Shown: piece after piece, positions 24,105 to 31,685 of the stretch | Position numbering within the stretch: the stretch's first letter is position 1 | Layout of the letters: the number at the start of each line of letters is the position of its first letter | The notes under the pieces: generated by a model | Told to the model about the DNA's origin: nothing | The model's input: the letters and a program-made list of their open reading frames with translations, nothing else | Database searches by the model: none | Made by a program: the position numbers and the translations under genes | Assembly (NCBI GenBank): GCA_015655215.1 | Contig: JAATFL010000036.1 | Location: forward strand, 1-34,702 | Direction: 5' to 3' | DNA: 34,702 nucleotides | DNA from: Coriobacteriia bacterium | GTDB lineage: Bacteria; Actinomycetota; Coriobacteriia; Coriobacteriales; RUG033

Positions 24105-24752
24105 TCAGCGGCGGTGGGCCAGCCTGGCCCCTAGCTCGAAGGCCCTTTGACAGTCCACGGGGAACCGCTCCGCTCTGACCTTCGCCTTATGTCCTTCATC
24201 GAAATTGGAAGCGGCGTACTTGGAGTAGTCGCCAAACTGGTACGTATCGGTCACGATCAGGCATTCCGACTCCCCGTTCAGGATCTGGGCGGGTCTCATG
24301 TGCGCGTCGATCGCGTTACGGTAGCCAGATCCTTCCAGTATGTCTTCGGCGATGTTCATCGTGTATATGAAGCCGGTGGATATCGTTCCCTCGAAGTTGG
24401 AGCGGTGCGCTTTGTCGTAGGACAGGTTCATGAAGATGAGGCGCTCCCAGAACGATCGCATCTCGCCGGTGACGTCCCCCAGATAGATGGGCGAGCCGAG
24501 CAAGAGCACGTCGCTTGCCATGATCCTCTCCAGCACGTCCGTCAGGCCATCCCTCATGGCGCAGCGCCCAGCCCGCTCGCCGTCCTTCCTCTTGCAGGAG
24601 AAGCAGCTCGTACACCCCCGGTAGTCCAGATCGTAGAGGTGGACGATCTCCGTCTCGGCGCCGGCCGATGCGGCTCCCTCCAGCGCCTTTTCGAGCAGTG
24701 TGGCCGTGTTCCACGTTCTCCTCGGGCTTCCGTTGATGGCGATCGCTCTCAT
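24105..24752 (-). CDS. Flavodoxin-fold NAD(P)H-dependent oxidoreductase with cysteine motif
   Basis: FMN-binding oxidoreductase of 215 residues. The phosphate loop INGSPRRTWNTATLL is followed by C47-x2-C50-x2-C53 (GCTSCFSC) and a fourth Cys at residue 64. The spacing x10 to the last Cys is longer than in compact Isf proteins, so cluster binding is less certain than for the flavoprotein at 17574-18200. LLGSPIYLGDVTGEMRSFWERLIF is the typical flavin/dimer segment. The ATG at 24752 follows GGAGGC. Its own promoter (24802-24829) has a 16-base spacer and no MerR signature, so it may not belong to the MerR set although it lies just upstream of that operon. Confidence 0.85.
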   Translation of the reverse strand: MRAIAINGSPRRTWNTATLLEKALEGAASAGAETEIVHLYDLDYRGCTSCFSCKRKDGERAGRCAMRDGLTDVLERIMASDVLLLGSPIYLGDVTGEMRSFWERLIFMNLSYDKAHRSNFEGTISTGFIYTMNIAEDILEGSGYRNAIDAHMRPAQILNGESECLIVTDTYQFGDYSKYAASNFDEGHKAKVRAERFPVDCQRAFELGARLAHRR

Positions 24753-24801
24753 GCTCGGTGCCTCCGCTCTCCGTTATGACCATGTTATCGGATGAGATCG
24801 G

Positions 24802-24829
24802 TATATACCCTTTCCTCGCCCTGTTCCAA
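24802..24829 (-). promoter_or_regulatory. Promoter of flavodoxin-fold oxidoreductase gene
   Basis: On the minus strand TTGGAA (24824-24829), 16 bases, TATATA (24802-24807), ending 50 bases before the start codon. Confidence 0.45.
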
Positions 24830-24903
24830 TACCGCGATGAGATGACGGGTACTTCCGACAAGGTGAGACATCCGGTTCTTGGAGCGGCGGCCCGGCGAAA
24901 GGA

Positions 24904-24931
24904 GCGAGGCCAGGCGGATACCTGGCCTCGC
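24904..24931 (-). terminator. Terminator of FAD oxidoreductase gene
   Basis: GCGAGGCCAGG (24904-24914) and CCTGGCCTCGC (24921-24931) form a perfect 11-bp GC-rich stem with a 6-base loop. Read on the minus strand it lies 32 bases after the stop and is followed by TCCTTTC, a weak T-tract. Confidence 0.65.
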
Positions 24932-24963
24932 AAGGGGGCTGGGACATAGGAGCGGGTTCAGGT

Positions 24964-26655
24964 TCAAGCCGTCTTGGTTATCACCGTGTCCTTCGCCAGC
25001 GCCTCACCCACCAGTTGGCCAAACGTCACGGAACGACCATGGCTGATGCCGGGGCAATGCACCGGGTAGGCCAGACCGAAGAAGTCGCCCTGGGCGTTCC
25101 CGATGGCGAACAGGCCCTCGATGGGCACGTCGTCTTCCGTGCACACCTGGGAGTTGTTGTCGACGTGCACGCCAAACGGGATGGTGAGAACGCTGCAGAC
25201 GAGCGGCGTCGCATAGAACGGCGCGGTCTTGATCTGGGAGAGGAACTGGGCGGGCACTTCGAAGTCGGTGTCCTCGCCGGCGGCGTACATGCCGTTGTAG
25301 CGCTCGATGGTCTCCTCGAAGACGTCGGTGGGGACGCCTACCTTGCTCGCCAGCTCGTCGATCGTGTCGGCCTTGATGAGATCGCCGCTCTCGATGCGTT
25401 TCGCCATCTCGTCCTCGATGCCGTCCAGCCATCTCTCGTACTTCGTGGGCCACTGCTGCTGGACGTATGTGGCGTAGTCGGCATCGAAGATGGACCACGC
25501 GACGTCACCCGGCGTGTTCATGCGGGCGTTGGTCAGGTATGGCTCGAAGGGCAGTTCGGCGCCGTAGCGCTCGCCGTTGCGGTTCACGGCGAGCCAGGAC
25601 ATGATGAACGCGGTGAGGTTGAACGTATACGAACTCAACGTGAACTGGTGCACCATGGGAGCTGCAGGGCTCTTCGAGAGGGCTCCGCCGGCCCAGCAGG
25701 TCATCAGGATCGCATCGCCGGTGTTCATATAGGCGGGGGTGTAGATGTTGGAGTCGGCACGGTTGCAGATGGGAGCGAAGGCGTCGATCATCTCCTGGTT
25801 GCCGCAGATGTCGCCTGTCGCCAGGATGACGCCCTTCGAGGCATCGTACTGGATGTGGTTGCCGCTGCCGTCCGTGACGATGACACCCGTGATGCCGCTT
25901 CCCGCATCGCCGACGAGCTGCTCGGCATGGGCGTCGTAGATGAAATCGGCACCGTTCTTGACGGCGGCGTCGTTCAACGCGTCGCCCAGGTTCCAGTTGC
26001 ACTCCTTGCCGTCGGGCCGCGTGGTCCCGGTCTCGTCGCCTCTCACGAAGGAGACGGCGTCGGGGTAGATGCGCCAGCGCTCGGGCAGGGTGTCCCAACC
26101 GTACTTCGCGGTACCGGACAGGGCGGACACCATGTGCAGGCCGTACGCCTCGATGACCTCCTGGACGTGGTCGAAGACCTTTCCGGAGCGTGACGCCCAG
26201 GTATAGATGAGGTCGTAGTTGGTGGTTTGCTGCGACCAGAGGAACTCCAGCTTGGCAAGCGTGCGCGGATCGAGGTCCACGCCGTTGGCCTGCTGCCACG
26301 TGCTGCCCACGTGCCCGACGTCCACGCCGCGCATCTGGTAGCCGCTGGTCCGCTCGAGGACCGCGACCTTCGCGCCGTTGCGCGAGGCGGCCTCCGCGGC
26401 GGAAAGGCCGGAGATGCCCGCACCCACGATCACGATGTCGTACTCCTTCGTGTCGGCGATGTCGGTTATCGGGTCCGGCTTCATCTCCCAGGTGTGCTTG
26501 CCCGTCGTCTCGCCGGTGTCCTCGCTCTCGGTGGACGAGTTGTCGTTGGAGGCACTCGCATCATTGCCCGACGAGCAGCAGGTGAGGGCTGCGACGGTGG
26601 CGGCGGCACCCGTGACCGCGGCGCTCTTGAGGAAATCCCTTCTGTCCAATTCCAT
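24964..26655 (-). CDS. Tat-exported FAD-dependent oxidoreductase (fumarate reductase flavoprotein-like)
   Basis: Extracytoplasmic reductase or dehydrogenase of 563 residues. The N-terminus has the twin-arginine motif DRRDFLK, a hydrophobic Ala-rich stretch ending in Cys26-Cys27 (a possible lipid attachment site), then an Asp/Ser-rich linker to residue 60. The FAD fold starts at DIVIVGAGISGLSAAEAA, and the C-terminus has LFAIGNAQGDFFGLAYP for the second flavin contact. It belongs to the FAD_binding_2 (FrdA-like) family greatly expanded in gut Eggerthellaceae, where members reduce dietary or host small molecules with electrons from membrane cytochromes. No cytochrome partner is encoded in the window. 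The gene is preceded by a LuxR-type membrane regulator. The acceptor is unknown. Confidence 0.88.
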   Translation of the reverse strand: MELDRRDFLKSAAVTGAAATVAALTCCSSGNDASASNDNSSTESEDTGETTGKHTWEMKPDPITDIADTKEYDIVIVGAGISGLSAAEAASRNGAKVAVLERTSGYQMRGVDVGHVGSTWQQANGVDLDPRTLAKLEFLWSQQTTNYDLIYTWASRSGKVFDHVQEVIEAYGLHMVSALSGTAKYGWDTLPERWRIYPDAVSFVRGDETGTTRPDGKECNWNLGDALNDAAVKNGADFIYDAHAEQLVGDAGSGITGVIVTDGSGNHIQYDASKGVILATGDICGNQEMIDAFAPICNRADSNIYTPAYMNTGDAILMTCWAGGALSKSPAAPMVHQFTLSSYTFNLTAFIMSWLAVNRNGERYGAELPFEPYLTNARMNTPGDVAWSIFDADYATYVQQQWPTKYERWLDGIEDEMAKRIESGDLIKADTIDELASKVGVPTDVFEETIERYNGMYAAGEDTDFEVPAQFLSQIKTAPFYATPLVCSVLTIPFGVHVDNNSQVCTEDDVPIEGLFAIGNAQGDFFGLAYPVHCPGISHGRSVTFGQLVGEALAKDTVITKTA

Positions 26656-26875
26656 GACCTTCCCCTTCCCATCGATCCATTTCCCTGTCGTGCCCGTCGC
26701 CTTGCCCAGGTGGGTTCCCGCGGTTGGGGACGGGCCGCGACCATCATAGGGAGGTGGAGGGGGGGGGCGTACATCACGTCATGCACGGCATTTTGGAAAT
26801 AGCGGCCAAACCATGAGTTGCCCCGGCGTCACGTGATCGGGGTGATGGGGATGATATCGGGAGGAGGTGCCGGCG
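26656..26875. promoter_or_regulatory. Control region upstream of FAD oxidoreductase
   Basis: 220 bases between the regulator's stop and the oxidoreductase start. A dyad TTTGG (26792-26796) / CCAAA (26806-26810) could be an operator. A run of nine G (26759-26767, C on the coding strand) lies about 104 bases before the start. I could not assign a convincing -35/-10 pair. Confidence 0.35.
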
Positions 26876-28345
26876 TCAGTCCGTCGTGGACATCTTGGAG
26901 AGGACGATGTCGAAGAACTCCTGCCGGTTATGGGCCTCCGCCTTCTGGTAGATATGGCGGACGTGGGTGCCGACGGTGTTCTCGGAGATGCCCAGACACC
27001 CGGATATCCAGGGTTGCGTGCGCCCCTTGAGCAGCAGCAACGCGACTTCGCATTCGCGGGATGTGAACCCGAGTCCCTCGCCGAGGGCATCGAGTCGCCT
27101 CTCGAACGTTCCGTCGGCCTCGTCCTGCAGGAGGATCGGACGTGGCTGGCTTCCCCTGAGCAGTGTCCAGATGTCCTCGTTGCTCAACAGCAGCACGGTC
27201 GCGATGACCACGAGGTAGCCGACGACGGTGGTCTCCTCGGATATGAGGTCGTTTTGAGTGGCACCTGCCGTACCGACGACGAGGATGCCCAGCGCGGCGC
27301 CGACGACGTAGGAGGCGGACACCATCGTTCGCACCAGCGCGACCGTCTTTATCGGGTTCTTGGATTGGGTATGCGCTATCTGGGCGGAAGCGACCCATAT
27401 GAGGATGTCGAAGGACGTGTACCCCACCATGACGATGGCGCCTGACAGCCAGAAGTGGTCGGTCCTGAAGAGGAACGGCATCGTCATGAAACCCGCTATC
27501 ATCACCAGCAGGCCGACACGGTAGACGGTGCGCGCCCTCCATGAGAGCAAGACGATGCCGACGAAGAGCGTCAGCGCGGCCACGCCCCGTGTGATCTGTA
27601 TGATCAGGCCGCTCGCGCTCTGGTCCCTCACCAGCACCGAGAAGGATGTCATGTGCTGCATGTACCCAAAGCCGACCATGATGAATATCAGGGCGACGAG
27701 CAGTGTGACCGAGATCCCCAGGAGGGTGTTGAGCTTGGAACGCACGCCATGGACCTTTGGCACCTCCATGCCGACGGCCGGACCATACGTGCGTTCCTGT
27801 GCGGGCACGGCGATGAGGAACACGCCTGATATCAGGGGAAACAACGTATAGGCGATCGCCGATGCCAAAGGGAACATGAACAGCACCGGCACGTCGATGA
27901 TGATCGCGCACGCGAAGGCACCGGAGACATAGGGAGTCGCCCTCTTCGCGCCCATCTTGCAATAGGGTGCCCCCCATCCCAGCAGCAAGACGGCCATCGA
28001 GACCCCGCCGAGAAGCCCGCCCACCAGAACCAGGGGATACGATCCGTTGAACCCCCCGATCACGTCGATGAGACCACCGACGGTCCCACATGCGGTAAGC
28101 CCGAGGATCAGCCTGTCGCTTGCCAGGATACGTTCGAAGCCCTCGCTCTTGACCAAGGCGAGGGCGAGCATGGGAATGCTGAAGGCGAATATGGCCATCA
28201 CGGCGACCTCGGACATGAGTCCTTTGGCGCTTTGCAGGACGAAGAACTTGCTCATGAAGCACGCGTCAAGCCACGCCCATAGGAAGGCGGAGCCGATGAC
28301 CACCCTCAAGCCGTTGGCGCCACTGATCCGTCTCGTGAGATTCAT
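26876..28345 (-). CDS. Transmembrane LuxR-family regulator
   Basis: Protein of 489 residues with about twelve hydrophobic spans in the first 400 residues, in MFS-like arrangement, and a C-terminal LuxR helix-turn-helix (about residues 422-480: LGFTSRECEVALLLLKGRTQ, then LGISENTVGTHVRHIYQK). This architecture is characteristic of Eggerthellaceae/Coriobacteriia, where such proteins sit beside substrate-induced reductases and activate them. The membrane part presumably senses the small molecule. The gene is upstream of and co-oriented with the FAD oxidoreductase, 220 bases apart, so it most likely controls that gene. Start ATG 28345 has GGGG upstream. Confidence 0.9.
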   Translation of the reverse strand: MNLTRRISGANGLRVVIGSAFLWAWLDACFMSKFFVLQSAKGLMSEVAVMAIFAFSIPMLALALVKSEGFERILASDRLILGLTACGTVGGLIDVIGGFNGSYPLVLVGGLLGGVSMAVLLLGWGAPYCKMGAKRATPYVSGAFACAIIIDVPVLFMFPLASAIAYTLFPLISGVFLIAVPAQERTYGPAVGMEVPKVHGVRSKLNTLLGISVTLLVALIFIMVGFGYMQHMTSFSVLVRDQSASGLIIQITRGVAALTLFVGIVLLSWRARTVYRVGLLVMIAGFMTMPFLFRTDHFWLSGAIVMVGYTSFDILIWVASAQIAHTQSKNPIKTVALVRTMVSASYVVGAALGILVVGTAGATQNDLISEETTVVGYLVVIATVLLLSNEDIWTLLRGSQPRPILLQDEADGTFERRLDALGEGLGFTSRECEVALLLLKGRTQPWISGCLGISENTVGTHVRHIYQKAEAHNRQEFFDIVLSKMSTTD

Positions 28346-28753
28346 CCTCGCCCATCCCCATTAGGCTCGCACGGCTCGAAATGACCTGGTCATACTATAT
28401 ACCAGTTGGGACGGACCAACTCGGATGCGGCGATGGTCCGAGCCCCGTCCCTTCGAGGTGGTCGCGTCCGCGGCCATCATCTGGTGGGAGGTCTGACCCT
28501 GCTCAGGTGCCCTGCTTAGACGAGAGCACGCAGGAAAGGGTTGGTTGGGGCCGTGGACGACGGGGATTCCGGGTCCGATACGACGGTTTCTGCCATGTCA
28601 CCTGCTCTCAAAGGCTTCGATCTCACGCTCGAATCCCAACTTCAACATACCGTCGAGAGCATGCTTCAAGAAACATGCCTCTGCCCACTTGCACGTGACG
28701 TTACGTCACATGCGAGAATGGTTCCCGTCAGGCGATGCGAGGGAGGAGGCGGC
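28346..28753. other. Intergenic region between luxR-type and merR-type genes
   Basis: 408 bases. Near the LuxR-type gene are two dyads, CTGGT/ACCAG (around 28388-28407) and AGTTGG/CCAACT (around 28406-28424), overlapping a TATA-rich stretch that could be that gene's promoter. The middle (about 28440-28680) has no recognisable feature. The right end holds the MerR-type promoter at 28689-28719. Confidence 0.45.
28689..28719 (+). promoter_or_regulatory. MerR-type promoter of efflux operon
   Basis: TTGCAC (28689-28694), a 19-base spacer and GAGAAT (28714-28719). The spacer contains a perfect odd-length dyad GTGACGT-T-ACGTCAC (28695-28709). The dyad differs from those of the redox MerR promoters and fits autoregulation by the TipA-like MerR encoded 35 bases downstream. 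Confidence 0.68.
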
Positions 28754-29557
28754 ATGGAGGATCTGGAGGATGGGCAGACCATCCCCATCGGCGAGTTGGC
28801 CGAGAGAAGCGGCGTCAGCGTGAGGACGCTGCAGTACTACGACAGGATAGGGCTGCTCGAGGCGGGCTTCTCCGAAGGTGGTCGTCGGAGGTATACGAGG
28901 GACGATGCGCTGAGGCTTCAGCAGATACTCGCCCTGCGCTCCTTCGGACTCCCGCTCAAGCAGATCAAGGGGAGGATGCTGACCGATGCCGCCAGCTTGG
29001 AGGAGGTCTTTGCGCGCCAACGCGAGGTGCTGGTCTCGCAGATCGACGGCTTGAACCGGACGGTCGACATGCTCGACACGATCATCGGCGAGGTCAGGGT
29101 GCGCAAGGAGGTGAGCGCCGAGAAGCTCATGGCCATGATGGAGCTCATGAAGCAGGGCAACCCCTACACGTTCGCACTCCGCTACTTCAGCGACGACGAG
29201 TTCGGGAAGCTGGGCGAACGGTTCGCCTCGCAGGAGGCCTACGCGCACTTCATGGGCCATGCGGAGAAGGCGTTCGCGCAGATGGACGCCCTCTACGCAC
29301 AAGGGGCCGACCCGGCGGGGGAGGAGGCGCAAAAGCTCGCGGCGCGCTGGTGGGACATGGTGCTCGAGTTCACGCGGGGGGATGCCAGCCTGCTCGAGTC
29401 GCTCCTCTCCGTCGGCGCGGACATGGGTAACTGGCCCGCCGGGACCAAGGGCATCCAGGAGGCGATTGGACAGTTTTTGGTAGAGGCGCTCGGGGTCTAC
29501 TTCCAGCGCAACGGAATCGAACTACCAACGACGAGGACGGGAGGGCCCAATGGCTGA
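28754..29557 (+). CDS. MerR-family regulator with TipAS-like effector domain
   Basis: Regulator of 267 residues. Winged helix IPIGELAERSGVSVRTLQYYDRIGLL (about residues 10-36) with GGRRRYTRDDALRLQQI, a dimerisation helix, and a C-terminal helical domain (about 150-255, with DDEFGKLGERFASQEAYAHFM and RWWDMVLEFTRGD) resembling the TipA drug-binding domain. ATG 28754 has GGGAGGAGG upstream; the frame runs open back to 28541. It overlaps the ABC ATPase gene by 8 bases, so regulator and exporter are co-transcribed. Likely role: induce the ABC exporter on binding a hydrophobic drug or peptide. Confidence 0.9.
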   Translation: MEDLEDGQTIPIGELAERSGVSVRTLQYYDRIGLLEAGFSEGGRRRYTRDDALRLQQILALRSFGLPLKQIKGRMLTDAASLEEVFARQREVLVSQIDGLNRTVDMLDTIIGEVRVRKEVSAEKLMAMMELMKQGNPYTFALRYFSDDEFGKLGERFASQEAYAHFMGHAEKAFAQMDALYAQGADPAGEEAQKLAARWWDMVLEFTRGDASLLESLLSVGADMGNWPAGTKGIQEAIGQFLVEALGVYFQRNGIELPTTRTGGPNG

Positions 29558-30464
29558 GCCGGCGGTCTCGATCAGAGGGCTCGTGAAGCGGTACGGCCCA
29601 TCCACCGCGGTGGATGGGATCGACCTCGAGATCGGGCGGGGAGAGGTGTTCGGGCTCCTCGGACCAAACGGGGCGGGCAAGACGACCACCCTCGAATGCC
29701 TGGAGGGCATGCGGGAGCCCGATGCCGGGAGCCTGTGCGTGGTCGGTTGCGACCCGAGGGCGGACCGGCGCGTGCTCCGCGAGAAGCTGGGCGTCCAGCT
29801 CCAATCTTCCGCGCTGCCCGACAGTATGCGGGTGGACGAGGCGATCGCGCTCATCTGCGCCTGGCACGGGATGGGTATGCGACCCGACCTGATCGAAGGG
29901 TTCGGGATCACCGGTTTGCTGAGAAAGCAGTATCGGGAGCTGTCAACCGGTCAGAGAAGGCGGGTCCACCTCGTCCTCGCGCTGGTGAGCAACCCGGACG
30001 TGCTCGTCTTGGACGAGCCGACCGCCGGGCTTGACGTGCAGGGTCGGGCACAGCTCCACGATGAGATACGGGCCGTCAAGTCGCAGGGCGTCACCGTGCT
30101 GCTCGCCACCCATGACATGGCGGAGGCCGAGGAGCTCTGCGACCGCATCGCCATCATGATCCGGGGCAGGGTCGCCGTCTGCGGAACCCCCGCGCAGGTG
30201 ACGGCGGCCGGCAGCGGGAGGACGCGCGTCCGCATACGCACCTCCAGGGGGTCTCTGCTGCCGGGGGGCGACAGAGGGGACGCCGTGTTCGTGGGGGATG
30301 ACGACGGGTATCTCGAATGGAGGTGCCACGACGTCGCGGCCCTGGTCACCCAGCTCCTGGGACGCGTCCAGGTTGCCGACGATGCCGTCGAGGACCTCCG
30401 TGTGGAACGGCCGTCCCTCGAGGAGCGCTTCCTCGAACTCGTGGAAGGAGATGAGGGCCGATGA
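29550..30464 (+). CDS. ABC transporter ATPase (drug-efflux type)
   Basis: ATPase of 304 residues for an ABC-2 exporter. Walker A LLGPNGAGKTT (about residues 36-46), signature ELSTGQRRR (Thr in place of the usual Gly, LSTGQ), Walker B VLVLDEPTAGLD and H-loop ATHDMAEAEE. An extended C-terminal region of about 90 residues is typical of DrrA/CcmA-like drug ATPases. It starts inside the MerR gene and overlaps the permease gene by four bases (ATGA). Confidence 0.9.
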   Translation: MAEPAVSIRGLVKRYGPSTAVDGIDLEIGRGEVFGLLGPNGAGKTTTLECLEGMREPDAGSLCVVGCDPRADRRVLREKLGVQLQSSALPDSMRVDEAIALICAWHGMGMRPDLIEGFGITGLLRKQYRELSTGQRRRVHLVLALVSNPDVLVLDEPTAGLDVQGRAQLHDEIRAVKSQGVTVLLATHDMAEAEELCDRIAIMIRGRVAVCGTPAQVTAAGSGRTRVRIRTSRGSLLPGGDRGDAVFVGDDDGYLEWRCHDVAALVTQLLGRVQVADDAVEDLRVERPSLEERFLELVEGDEGR

Positions 30465-31207
30465 ACGCCTTCCTCACGTACCTCTGGATCCAGTTGAAGA
30501 TGGATGTGCGGGACAGGGCGATCCTCCTGCACTTCTACCTCGTGCCACTCCTGTTCTTCTTCGTGATGGGTGCCGTCTTCTCCTCGATCAACCCCTTGAT
30601 GGGGGCGACGCTCGCGGCCTCGATGACCATCTTCTCGGTGACGATGGGGGCCGTCATGGGTCTTCCCGCCCCCATCGTCAGGATGCGGGAGTCAGGGACG
30701 TTGCGCGCCTTCGAGGTGAACGGCATCCCCGGCCTGGCCGTGCTGTCCGTCCAAGCCGTCAGCGCCTTCATCCACCTGTTCCTGGTGTCGGCGGTCATCT
30801 ACACGACCTCCCCGCTCCTCTTCCACTCGGAGATTCCGCAGTCCCCAGGGCTCTACTTCGCCGTCCTCGCCGTGTTCCTCGCGGCGAGCATCGGGATCGG
30901 CCTGCTCATCGGCGTGGTCGCGCGCAACCAGTCCTTCGCCACCATGCTCTCCATGGTCATATTCCTGCCATCACTGCTCTTGAGCGGCATCATGTTCCCC
31001 GCGAGCATGCTGCCCACGTCGTTCATGTGGCTGGGACGCATCTTCCCCGCCACGTACGCGCTGCAGTCGTTTCTCGGGCTCGCCTACCAGACGACCACCA
31101 ACATGGACGCGACCCTCTCGCTGGGCATCGTCGCCGGGATGGGTCTGCTCGTGTTCGCGCTTGCGATCAGGTGGTTTGGCAGCGTCCGCCGAGGCGAACG
31201 GTCTTGA
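30461..31207 (+). CDS. ABC-2 type transporter permease
   Basis: Membrane permease of 248 residues with about six spans and the ABC-2 signature region around LPSLLLSGIMFPASMLPTSF before the last spans. It pairs with the preceding ATPase; the start overlaps that gene's stop (ATGA). The three genes form a drug-inducible efflux operon. The permease ends directly before a frameshifted unrecognised gene with its own ribosome binding site. Confidence 0.88.
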   Translation: MNAFLTYLWIQLKMDVRDRAILLHFYLVPLLFFFVMGAVFSSINPLMGATLAASMTIFSVTMGAVMGLPAPIVRMRESGTLRAFEVNGIPGLAVLSVQAVSAFIHLFLVSAVIYTTSPLLFHSEIPQSPGLYFAVLAVFLAASIGIGLLIGVVARNQSFATMLSMVIFLPSLLLSGIMFPASMLPTSFMWLGRIFPATYALQSFLGLAYQTTTNMDATLSLGIVAGMGLLVFALAIRWFGSVRRGERS

Positions 31208-31264
31208 ATGGGAAACAACATCCGTGATACCACGATGGAGAAATCGGATTCGGAGGTGAGTCCG

Positions 31265-31601
31265 GTGTCCATGGGTATGCGCACGGCCGACCTCTCCGCC
31301 CAGATGATATCCACGATCAATGAGACTAAGGCGCGCGACCGCGAACATCCGCAAGCCTCACCACCTGACGCCCATGGAGTTCACCGTGGGCACGCAGCGC
31401 GTCATGGCGCCCTTCGCGCAGGGCACGGAAGGTGAGGATTTCGTCGACGTGACCGATACCTATCAGCGTGTGTGCTACGGTGGATGTCCGGTCATAGCCG
31501 AGGAGTACGACCGGCTGGTGGGCTATTACCGCGCCTTCTTCAAGAACGCGCGGAAGCACGTGGGCAAGGTCAAGTGGCTCTATACGTTCTGGAGGATCTG
31601 A
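31265..31601 (+). pseudogene. Unrecognised gene, apparently frameshifted
   Basis: A strong GGAGGTGA (31252-31259) precedes GTG 31265 and ATGs at 31271 and 31277, opening with VSMGMRTADLSAQMISTINE. This frame then degenerates into Arg/His/Ala-rich sequence to 31435. In the +1 frame, from about 31320, protein-like sequence resumes (NIRKPHHLTPMEFTVGTQR, then DTYQRVCYGGCPVIAEEYDR) and runs to a stop at 31599-31601. The +1 frame has a stop at 31305-31307, so the shift must fall between about 31308 and 31335. One extra base in the GGCGCGCGACC stretch would explain it. A sequencing error or programmed frameshift is also possible. The joined protein of about 112 residues matches no family I recognise. 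Confidence 0.5.
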
Positions 31602-31685
31602 TCGGGCGGTATCGCGGGAGGCGGTCGCGCAGCGAAGCGGCCAACCGGCAATCGCCGGCAACCAACGATCGAGAGGAAGTCGCGC

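Noticed and set aside
24011-24178. Plus-strand frame after the mirror MerR operator as a divergent gene
   Set aside because: No ribosome binding site, unusual composition, and it runs into the antisense of the flavoprotein gene.
25015-26193. 392-residue open frame opposite the FAD oxidoreductase
   Set aside because: Shadow of a well-supported flavoprotein; no domain.
26928-28262. 444-residue open frame on the minus strand, another frame of the LuxR-type gene
   Set aside because: Arg/His-rich shadow; the overlapping frame encodes a clear membrane LuxR regulator.
31598-31607. CTGATCGGGC as a third AraC site, before the MoeA gene
   Set aside because: No second half-site, no TTTAATG and no leader dyad follow; only the decamer matches.
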